Shown here: positions 1 through 6,151 of the stretch, one piece after another
Numbering within the stretch: the stretch's first letter is position 1
How the letters are laid out: each line of letters opens with the position of its first letter
From: Desulfuromonas sp. SDB
GTDB lineage: Bacteria > SDB-A
Length of the DNA stretch: 6,729 nt
Direction: 5' to 3'
NCBI GenBank assembly: GCA_001412365.1
Contig: LKUE01000203.1
Coordinates: 1-6,729, forward strand
The notes under the pieces: generated by a model
The model's input: only the letters and a program-made list of their open reading frames with translations
The model's database searches: none
What the model was told of the DNA's origin: nothing
Position numbers and translations under genes: made by a program

Positions 1-916
1 AAACCCCTGTTTTTTCATCAACAGTTGAGGTTCTTTCAATATCGCTTTTAACCAGGGATTGATGGACATACTCAAGTACATCCTGCCGCAAATCCGAATT
101 CTTGATAATTTCATCGAGCAGCCGGTGATCGGGGGCAATGGCAGCATAGGTAACTCCCCATAAAGTATCCGGACGGGTGGTAAAAACGGTTAAGCTGAGA
201 TCTTTATTTTTTACTTTGAATTCCACTTCTGCCCCTTCACTTCTGCCAATCCAGTTGGTTTGAGCAGTAATTACCGGTTCAGGCCATTTTCCCTTTAAGT
301 TCTCTAAATCCTGTAAAAGTCTTTGAGCATATTCAGTGGTTTTGAAAAACCACTGCTCCAGCTCTCTTTTTTCCACCTCTGCCTTACATCTCCAGCATCT
401 ACCCTGCTCTACCTGTTCATTGGCTAAAACTGTATTGCACTGGGGACACCAATTAAGATATGAACTGGCTCGATAAGCCAGCCCGTGTTCGAAAAGTTTT
501 AAAAATATCCACTGGGTCCATTTGTAATAGCTGGGATCACAAGTCATTATTTCGGTGTTCCAGTCATAACCTATCCCCAAAGATTTTAAGGTTTGACGGG
601 AGGTGTGGATATTATTCATAGTCCATGTCTCCGGATCAGCCCCCCTTTTTATCGCAGCTTCTTCCGCAGGTAAACCAAAAGCATCCCAGCCTATGGGGTG
701 GAGGACATCTTCACCTAGTTGAGTGTGATACCTGGCGATGAGATCTACAATCACATAATTCCTCAAATGCCCTACATGCAGATCTCCGGAGGGATAAGAA
801 AACATCTCCAGAGTGTAATACTTTTTTCTGGGTGAAGCTGAAGTCTTAAAAGCATTATGATCATTCCACTTCTTCTGTATTTTTTGCTCTACTTGCTTAA
901 ACGGATATTCAGACAT
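1..916 (-). CDS. leuS: Leucyl-tRNA synthetase, N-terminal 305 residues (3' end outside window)
   Basis: Class I aminoacyl-tRNA synthetase that charges tRNA-Leu with leucine in the cytoplasm. Only the N-terminal part is present; the gene continues past the left edge, and bacterial LeuRS is usually a little over 800 residues. Visible in the translation: the Rossmann-fold start with the HIGH-type signature SGDLHVGH at residues 43-50, followed by LRNY; GWDAFGLPAE at 76-85, a LeuRS hallmark; a zinc ribbon with all four cysteines (CPQC at 157-160 and CWRC at 174-177); and the start of the CP1 editing domain with the threonine-rich TTRPDTLWG at 247-255. The ATG at 916 is chosen because AGGAGG lies 4 nt upstream. 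An in-frame ATG at 931 would put that site inside the coding region. It follows purQ by 27 nt with no terminator, so it is probably co-transcribed. No T-box leader fits in that gap. The identification is secure. Confidence 0.97.
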   Translation of the reverse strand, partial: MSEYPFKQVEQKIQKKWNDHNAFKTSASPRKKYYTLEMFSYPSGDLHVGHLRNYVIVDLIARYHTQLGEDVLHPIGWDAFGLPAEEAAIKRGADPETWTMNNIHTSRQTLKSLGIGYDWNTEIMTCDPSYYKWTQWIFLKLFEHGLAYRASSYLNWCPQCNTVLANEQVEQGRCWRCKAEVEKRELEQWFFKTTEYAQRLLQDLENLKGKWPEPVITAQTNWIGRSEGAEVEFKVKNKDLSLTVFTTRPDTLWGVTYAAIAPDHRLLDEIIKNSDLRQDVLEYVHQSLVKSDIERTSTVDEKTGV

Positions 917-920
917 ACAT

Positions 921-926
921 CCTCCT
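921..926 (-). promoter_or_regulatory. Ribosome binding site of leuS
   Basis: On the minus strand AGGAGG stands 4 nt before the ATG at 916. It lies within the 27-nt purQ-leuS gap and decides between this ATG and the in-frame ATG at 931, which lies upstream of the site. Confidence 0.75.
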
Positions 927-943
927 ACCATATCCAAAATTCA

Positions 944-1714
944 TTACTTAAAAAATTGATCAATTAAGTCAGCTCCCCTGAAGTTCACCGATTTATTTTT
1001 CCAGGGATACTGACCGGAATAAATAAAACGTTCAGGATGAGGCATCATCCCCAGCACTTTGCCCTGGGGATCGGTTATACCGGCAATAGCAAAATCTGAA
1101 CCATTAGGATTATCCGGATAAATATGGGTGGGCTGGTTTTGTCCGTAATAAAATGCTATCTGATCGTTTTGCTTTAATTGATAATGCAGTTGTTGATGTT
1201 TAAGTTTTATTCTTCCTTCCATGTGAGCTACCGGCAAATAAAACTGGGATGGCAATTTACTGAAGTTCTCAATCAACCTTGAATTATTAATTAAGGGAGT
1301 CCAGCGGCATTCAAATTTTCCAGAACTATTTGGCTCCAGAGATACACAAGCTTCCTCACCGGGAAAGGGAAGCAATCCCAATCTGGTTAAAATCTGGAAA
1401 CCATTACAAATTCCCAGTATTTTTCCGCCTGCTTCTATAAAATCCATCAATTTATCCATTAATTTAAACCGGATTAAAAAGGATAAAATTACTCCTGATC
1501 CCAGGTAATCACCATAGGTAAATCCTCCAGGCAATATCAATCCTTGAGCTTCCTGTAAATAATAAGCTGAATCTAACAATTCCTTTAAGGTTAATTTATA
1601 ATTTGAATATCCCCTTGACGCCAGGGCTTCTGCGGTTTCAAAGTCGCAATTAGTTCCAGGTGCTCTGAGTACAATTACGGTTTTAGATTTTATCCCTGAA
1701 GTAGCACTGTTCAA
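944..1714 (-). CDS. purQ: Phosphoribosylformylglycinamidine synthase, glutaminase subunit PurQ
   Basis: Class I (triad) glutamine amidotransferase that hydrolyses glutamine and passes ammonia to the PurL subunit for FGAR to FGAM conversion in de novo purine synthesis; cytoplasmic. The 256-residue chain shows the family motifs in order: APGTNCD at 18-24 and FETAEAL at 25-31; PGGFTYGDYLGSG at 62-74 (oxyanion-hole region); the nucleophile elbow GICNGFQ at 101-107 with Cys103; and HPER at 226-229, giving His226 and Glu228 of the triad. All catalytic residues are intact. It is somewhat longer than the Bacillus-type PurQ (about 227 residues). The start is TTG at 1714, which lies inside purL; no ATG or GTG start is available near the N-terminus, and GAGGT stands 8 nt upstream of the TTG. 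The 32-nt overlap with purL suggests translational coupling of the two subunits of one enzyme. The gene is followed 27 nt later by leuS. Confidence 0.96.
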   Translation of the reverse strand: MNSATSGIKSKTVIVLRAPGTNCDFETAEALASRGYSNYKLTLKELLDSAYYLQEAQGLILPGGFTYGDYLGSGVILSFLIRFKLMDKLMDFIEAGGKILGICNGFQILTRLGLLPFPGEEACVSLEPNSSGKFECRWTPLINNSRLIENFSKLPSQFYLPVAHMEGRIKLKHQQLHYQLKQNDQIAFYYGQNQPTHIYPDNPNGSDFAIAGITDPQGKVLGMMPHPERFIYSGQYPWKNKSVNFRGADLIDQFFK

Positions 1715-4466
1715 CTTTACTTACCTCAATTTTACAGGTTTTGTGGTGGTGAGTTATTTTAATTAACCCCGAATCATCTGTCCTGCCCAACCGAATTAAA
1801 GGCAGATCAATTAATGCTGAGGGTACCTTATTATTGATGAAACTGCAAACAAATCGTGAAGGGGACTCGCTAAATAAAAATTGCTCTAAATCATAAGGGG
1901 AATCTATTACTACTTCTGCACCCAATCCTGTTGTCATCAGCATTTCTGCCAAGCAAACCAACAAACCTCCATCTGAAATATCGTGGAGGCATCTAAAACT
2001 TTCAAGATTATCATAGATCCTCCGGATTATAAGCTTGGATAAGGCGGGATCAATTTCAGGTAAAAAGGTAGGACCCTGTTGTAATGTTTTCTCCAGATAA
2101 CTGCCGCCTAATCCTGGTTTAAAAGGACCGATCAACCAAATGTCCTCAGAATTTTCAGAAAAAACAGTTCCCGGAGGAAGTTTACAGGAGGTAGAAACTG
2201 CAGTTATTAGCAAAGTTGGAGGTATGCTGATTAACTTTTCCCCATCCTGGTAAGTATTGTTAAAACTGTCTTTCCCGCTGATGAAGGGAGTTTGATAATT
2301 TATCGCGGCATCGTGGCAGCCACGAGCAGCCTTCACTAAATCCCCCATGGAATAAGCATCTTCCACCGAACCCCAGGAAAAATTATCCAGTAATACCGCT
2401 TTAGACGGATCCCCTCCCCCGCATACCAAATTACGTAAAGCTTCCTCCACTGAAAAATAAGCCATTTTATAGGAATCTAATTTACCTAAATTAATGTTTA
2501 TACCTAAACCAATTACAATATTCTGATCAAGCTGATAATCAGATTTAATACTCACCCCATCTGCAGGAGCTTTCTGTTTCTCACCACTGAACGGAGTTTG
2601 AATGGTCTTGCCCTGAACCTGGTGGTCATATTCCCTGATAATCCACTGTTTAGAAGCAATATCCAGATAGCTAAACAGTTCAACTAAAGAATTTTCTAAA
2701 TTTAAGTTAGAAGGATAATATTCCTTAATTTCAACTTCTCTTGATTTAGCAGTTACTTTTTTGGGAGGTAATGCTTCATGAAGAAAATCCATGGGCAAAT
2801 CAACTATCTCTTGATCTTGGTAATAAACCTGCAGCCGTTTATTGTCAGTAAATTCCCCAATTACTACTGCTTCAGTTTGTTCCAGAGAACAGATTTTTTC
2901 AACTTCAGCTAAATGTTCAGGTTTAACTGCTAAAACCATTCTTTCCTGAGATTCGCTGAGCCAGATTTCCCACGGTTGGATAGCTTGATATTTCAAGGGA
3001 ACTAATTCCAAATGCACTGTGGCTCCCATTTTTTCCCCCATTTCTCCTACTGCGGATGATAGTCCTCCCGCTCCGCAATCAGTTATCGCCTGGATTAAAT
3101 TTTTATCCCTGATTTTAATTACTGCATCAATAACCTTCTTTTCCTCAATGGGATTTCCAATCTGCACTGCTCCCGAACTGGTTTTTTCTGAATCAACATC
3201 CAGGCTCAGAGATGAAAAAGTAGCGCCATGTAGTCCGTCCCTGCCTGTTCTTCCACCAATCAGCACAATCTTATCTCCCGGAGCAGCCTGTTTATAGGAA
3301 TCCTTCACCGGAATAATCCCCACGCATCCTGCAAATACCAGAGGATTGAAAGTATAGGCAGAATCAACAATTAAAGCCCCGGCTACTGTAGGTAGACCTA
3401 CTCGATTTCCATAATCCCTCACCCCCTCTATAACTCCAGTTAAAATTCTACGAGGATGAAGAACTCCGGAAGGCAAACTTTCATAATCAACGTGGGGATT
3501 GCCAGTGCAGAAAACATCAATGCCTGCTACTGGTTTTGCTCCTTTGCCTGTACCCAGTATATCCCTGATTACTCCTCCCAAACCAGTTCCTGCCCCTCCA
3601 TAAGGCTCCAAGGCAGAGGGGTGGTTATGGGTCTCTACTTTCACACAGTAAGCCAGTTGATCATCAATCCTAACAATGCCTGCATTATCTTTGAATACAC
3701 TAAGACAATCCTGACGGGAAATTTTTTCAGTTGCGCAGACAATAGTAGATTTCAATAAATTGGTAATTGTTTCCGAATTATAGTTAAAAGTACCCTTGAA
3801 TGTTTTATGTACACAATGTTCAGACCAAGTCTGAGCAATTGTCTCCAGTTCCGCCTGGTTAGGTTCCCGTTTAATTTCCTTGAAATATCTCTGTATTTCA
3901 TTCATTTCCTGCACATTCAAACTCAACATCATTTTAACTGAAAGTTCTTTCAGTTCTTCTGAATTTAAATCAGTGATGGGAACCGGTTTAATCTCATTTC
4001 GGGGAACATTAGTTAATTCTATAACAGGAGTATTCAGGGCTGCTTCCCTTTCAATGAGGGGATTGGATAAAATTCTGGAAACCAGCAGAGATCTGTTGAA
4101 TTTTCCACTTATTAAAAATATCTTTCGAGTGTTGATTGCTATGTTTCCATCCAGATACTCCTTTAACACCTTTTCCACCGTCTGCTTCACTGGATTCATC
4201 ACCCCGGGGAGATATTCAATAACAATAATTTGATCTTGCCACTGGGGAATTTGGTCATAGAAAACATGGTCAACTAAAGGGTTGTAGAAAATAAACGGCG
4301 CCAGTTTTTTCACTTCTTCACGGTTTACTCCCCTCACATAGTAAATTTGACCGACAATCAGCTTGGTCAATTTACCAATTCCGGAAAGATTAGCTGTTTT
4401 CAACAGATTTTCATCAGAAAGCATGTCTTTCTTAAACACTGCAATTTCTATCCAGTTATCTTTCAT
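1683..4466 (-). CDS. purL: Phosphoribosylformylglycinamidine synthase, PurSL-type fused synthetase subunit
   Basis: ATP-dependent FGAM synthetase subunit: it aminates FGAR using ammonia delivered by PurQ. At 927 residues it is longer than the small Bacillus-type PurL (about 740) and shorter than the single-chain enterobacterial enzyme (about 1300), because it has an N-terminal PurS-like region but no glutaminase domain. Order (numbered from the ATG): two PurS-like halves at about 1-75 and 76-145; linker to WSEHC at 214-218 with His217; ETHNHPSA at 278-285 and GGAGTGLGG at 290-298 of the first AIRS-like ATP-binding half; GRTGRDGLHG at 405-414; WLSESQERM at 502-510; then the second half with SGKDSF at 730-735 and HDISDGG at 828-834. 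No motif is broken. The ATG at 4466 is preferred over the adjacent in-frame TTG at 4469; an in-frame TGA lies just upstream, so no longer start exists. The upstream site is weak (GGTG, 5 nt before ATG). The 3' end overlaps purQ by 32 nt. Confidence 0.96.
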   Translation of the reverse strand: MKDNWIEIAVFKKDMLSDENLLKTANLSGIGKLTKLIVGQIYYVRGVNREEVKKLAPFIFYNPLVDHVFYDQIPQWQDQIIVIEYLPGVMNPVKQTVEKVLKEYLDGNIAINTRKIFLISGKFNRSLLVSRILSNPLIEREAALNTPVIELTNVPRNEIKPVPITDLNSEELKELSVKMMLSLNVQEMNEIQRYFKEIKREPNQAELETIAQTWSEHCVHKTFKGTFNYNSETITNLLKSTIVCATEKISRQDCLSVFKDNAGIVRIDDQLAYCVKVETHNHPSALEPYGGAGTGLGGVIRDILGTGKGAKPVAGIDVFCTGNPHVDYESLPSGVLHPRRILTGVIEGVRDYGNRVGLPTVAGALIVDSAYTFNPLVFAGCVGIIPVKDSYKQAAPGDKIVLIGGRTGRDGLHGATFSSLSLDVDSEKTSSGAVQIGNPIEEKKVIDAVIKIRDKNLIQAITDCGAGGLSSAVGEMGEKMGATVHLELVPLKYQAIQPWEIWLSESQERMVLAVKPEHLAEVEKICSLEQTEAVVIGEFTDNKRLQVYYQDQEIVDLPMDFLHEALPPKKVTAKSREVEIKEYYPSNLNLENSLVELFSYLDIASKQWIIREYDHQVQGKTIQTPFSGEKQKAPADGVSIKSDYQLDQNIVIGLGININLGKLDSYKMAYFSVEEALRNLVCGGGDPSKAVLLDNFSWGSVEDAYSMGDLVKAARGCHDAAINYQTPFISGKDSFNNTYQDGEKLISIPPTLLITAVSTSCKLPPGTVFSENSEDIWLIGPFKPGLGGSYLEKTLQQGPTFLPEIDPALSKLIIRRIYDNLESFRCLHDISDGGLLVCLAEMLMTTGLGAEVVIDSPYDLEQFLFSESPSRFVCSFINNKVPSALIDLPLIRLGRTDDSGLIKITHHHKTCKIEVSKVEQCYFRDKI
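1723..1727 (-). promoter_or_regulatory. Ribosome binding site of purQ, inside the end of purL
   Basis: GAGGT on the minus strand, 8 nt before the TTG at 1714. It is read through as part of the purL Ile-Glu-Val codons. Its position supports the TTG start and the overlapping-gene arrangement. Confidence 0.6.
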
Positions 4467-4516
4467 CAAAACACCATTGTTTAATCAGTTTATCGATTAT
4501 CTCCATTAAAATTTTA

Positions 4517-5374
4517 TTACCACTGAGCTCTCACTCCTATCCCTCCACTCCATTTTCCTCCGGTCATACCCCCCTCAATGTCCCCGCTGATAAAAGGGAA
4601 TAAAGATAATTCTGCACCTAGCCGCCAGTTAAAACTGAATTCCCGGTGATTATAGTCTTGAGAATTTTGACTGCCATTTGAAGAACCTGCCCGGGTGGTG
4701 GGAGGATTAATACAGTAATTTGCTCTGAGATTAGTGGAGTTTACTCCGAAATCCAGATAGGGAGTCAGATAAAATAGCCTTTTAGAAATGCAAGCACTCA
4801 CCGATATTATCTCCGGTCGGATGTGAGCAGAATAACTGCTGTCCACCGATGACAAGGGTTGATCAAAAATTTCAATTTCCTGTGATGAGGTATACATTAC
4901 AGTCATGGAAGTATTGGGATAAAGCAATCCTCCTTCCAGTGTTCCAATTTTAATTCCTGCCGACCAAAATGGTATATTTTCCATCCCATCATCTGACCCC
5001 AGGAGAGCAGGCACTGGCATAAATCCGTATCTTCCCAAAAATGCAATTTTCCCCATGACCATACCCATCCGGGGAATTTCCTTGCCGTTAAATAACCCAA
5101 TCTGAGCTTCTCCATAATAAACAGGATAGGCAAATTTTAAACGCTCATCATCCAGGCGGGGATCTTCCACTTCAAACATTAAAATATTTACTCCTAAACC
5201 TGCTGAAAAATGACCTATTCCCGGGGTCCAGGCAGTGGAATGCCTGCTGCCTGACAATATTCCCCCCACTCCACAGGTAACCTGATCAAGATTTCGTTCA
5301 AGGTCATCCTGCAAATTGGCAAAAATATTAATGCTTGAAATTAATCCAATAAATATTATTAGCCATAATTTCAC
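4517..5374 (-). CDS. Secreted beta-barrel-like outer-membrane protein of unknown function
   Basis: I do not recognise a named family. The 285-residue product begins with a clear signal peptide: Lys2, then a hydrophobic core from about residue 3 to 18, and a likely cut after Ala19 (NIFA/N). The mature part is rich in Gly, Ser, aromatic residues and short alternating polar/hydrophobic stretches, as in beta-barrels, with a Ser/Asn-rich probable loop at about 224-245. The chain ends in WSGGIGVRAQW, alternating residues with a terminal Trp, which resembles the C-terminal signal recognised by the BAM machinery. It has three cysteines (34, 195, 221). The start is GTG at 5374 because GGAGG lies 5 nt before it; a TTG at 5386 is in frame but overlaps the ribosome site and would add four residues ahead of the signal peptide. 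It is first in the probable transcript with purL, purQ and leuS. The outer-membrane location is inference; function is unknown. Confidence 0.8.
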   Translation of the reverse strand: MKLWLIIFIGLISSINIFANLQDDLERNLDQVTCGVGGILSGSRHSTAWTPGIGHFSAGLGVNILMFEVEDPRLDDERLKFAYPVYYGEAQIGLFNGKEIPRMGMVMGKIAFLGRYGFMPVPALLGSDDGMENIPFWSAGIKIGTLEGGLLYPNTSMTVMYTSSQEIEIFDQPLSSVDSSYSAHIRPEIISVSACISKRLFYLTPYLDFGVNSTNLRANYCINPPTTRAGSSNGSQNSQDYNHREFSFNWRLGAELSLFPFISGDIEGGMTGGKWSGGIGVRAQW

Positions 5375-5379
5375 TGTAT

Positions 5380-5384
5380 CCTCC
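5380..5384 (-). promoter_or_regulatory. Ribosome binding site fixing the GTG start of the outer-membrane protein
   Basis: GGAGG on the minus strand, 5 nt before the GTG at 5374. The longer reading frame from TTG at 5386 would include this site in its own second and third codons, so the GTG is the better start and gives a standard signal peptide. Confidence 0.75.
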
Positions 5385-5402
5385 AAGTTTATTTAAAAGG
5401 TA

Positions 5403-5430
5403 ATATTAAAGAAAATTTCACTATTTTCAA
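5403..5430 (-). promoter_or_regulatory. Candidate sigma-70-type promoter for the outer-membrane protein/purL/purQ/leuS transcript
   Basis: On the minus strand TTGAAA (5425-5430) is followed after 16 nt by TAATAT (5403-5408), which keeps the T, A and last T of the -10 consensus. Transcription would begin near 5396, giving a leader of about 22 nt containing the GGAGG site. The region is AT-rich, so chance matches are possible. Confidence 0.45.
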
Positions 5431-5444
5431 ACAAAAAAGAGGAC

Positions 5445-5472
5445 TTGACAGCTAATTATTAATAAGTAATAA
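5445..5472 (+). promoter_or_regulatory. Candidate promoter for the DUF47-pit transcript, possibly leaderless
   Basis: A perfect TTGACA at 5445-5450 is followed after 16 nt by a weak -10 match TAATAA at 5467-5472. Initiation about 7 nt further on would fall at 5479-5480, at the ATG itself. No Shine-Dalgarno site is present before that ATG (the preceding bases are ATCAACC), which fits a leaderless message. The -10 is poor and other AT-rich hexamers nearby could serve. Confidence 0.4.
5456..5465. repeat. Perfect 10-bp palindrome TTATTAATAA in the promoter spacer
   Basis: The sequence equals its own reverse complement and sits between the candidate -35 and -10 of the plus-strand promoter. AATAA recurs 7 nt apart at 5461-5465 and 5468-5472. 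It could be an operator half-site pair, but in such AT-rich DNA a palindrome of this size can occur by chance. No known box (Pho or Pur) is matched. Confidence 0.25.
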
Positions 5473-5479
5473 ATCAACC

Positions 5480-6151
5480 ATGACTTCTTCAATTTTTAAA
5501 AAATTATTCCCTCAAAATGAACCTCTGACCTTGCTGATTGAACATGCATTAATTCTGGAGGAATCAGTGAAACTGCTGAAACCTCTATTCCAATCATATT
5601 TTAAACAGCAGGACATCTCCCCCCAGGCTAATAAAATTTCTCTATTGGAAAGCCAAGCTGATGATATCAAATTTAAAATTAGAAAATCAATTTCCAGCGG
5701 TATAAGAATACCCTTTGATAAAGCTGATTTTCTTGATTATCTTCATAATCAGGAACATCTAATTGACTGCTCTAAAGACATTGCCAAAAAACTATCTATC
5801 AACCAGGTAATTTTAGATCAGCAATTAACTGAAAAAATTACGGAATTAGTTGATGAGGTGATTACTTTAATTGATTACCTGGAAAATGCAATTAAAGCTG
5901 TTAAATCAGTAATTTACTTTTCATTTTCCAGTAAATCCACAGAACAGGAAAAAGAAGAAATTGCCACTGTTGAAAGATATGAAAGTAAAGTAGACAAACA
6001 TTCTTTAAAAATAGCCAGAAATCTCTACCTCTATAAAAATGAGCTCAATCCGGTAGACCTCATTTTTATTGAAAGTGTTCTGTTGATACTTTCGGAAATG
6101 GGAGATTATGCTGAAAATGCCGCTGACCTGCTGTTGAGTTTCATTAAATAA
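5480..6151 (+). CDS. DUF47 family, PhoU-like phosphate transport regulator
   Basis: A 223-residue cytoplasmic, all-alpha protein of the DUF47 (PhoU_div) family, which is related to PhoU and usually encoded next to PiT phosphate permeases, where it is thought to modulate transport. Visible: two helical repeats, each with an acidic metal-binding-type motif (ESQADDIK at about 57-64 and ERYESKVD at about 165-172), the family's PFDKADFLDYL segment at 78-88, and the C-terminal MGDYAENAADLL at 207-218. No signal peptide or membrane segment is seen, and the length is normal for the family. The ATG at 5480 starts a normal N-terminus but lacks a ribosome binding site; a promoter-like TTGACA lies 30 nt upstream. 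The stop codon overlaps the ATG of the next gene by one base (TAATG), so the pair is almost certainly translated from one message. Binding of metal and a regulatory role are inferred from the family. Confidence 0.92.
   Translation: MTSSIFKKLFPQNEPLTLLIEHALILEESVKLLKPLFQSYFKQQDISPQANKISLLESQADDIKFKIRKSISSGIRIPFDKADFLDYLHNQEHLIDCSKDIAKKLSINQVILDQQLTEKITELVDEVITLIDYLENAIKAVKSVIYFSFSSKSTEQEKEEIATVERYESKVDKHSLKIARNLYLYKNELNPVDLIFIESVLLILSEMGDYAENAADLLLSFIK

Noticed and set aside
917-943. T-box or other leader for leuS
   Set aside because: The 27-nt gap between purQ and leuS is far too short for a T-box, and no specifier or antiterminator features are visible.
3019-4233. Three plus-strand open frames (3019-3297, 3456-3758, 3880-4233) within the purL region
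   Set aside because: They lie wholly antisense to purL, whose every family motif is intact. They have no recognisable motif and no promoter or ribosome site I can see.
4470-4516. Possible terminator or hairpin between the outer-membrane protein gene and purL
   Set aside because: Only a 5-bp AT-rich stem (TAATC/GATTA, 8-nt loop) is present, without a GC-rich stem or a following T run.
4903-5133. 76-codon minus-strand frame inside the outer-membrane protein gene
   Set aside because: It is an alternative frame of the same strand inside a gene with a signal peptide and a coherent C-terminus; no family features.
5375-5386. TTG at 5386 as the start of the outer-membrane protein
   Set aside because: It would overlap the GGAGG site that is well spaced for the GTG at 5374 and would put acidic residues ahead of the signal peptide.
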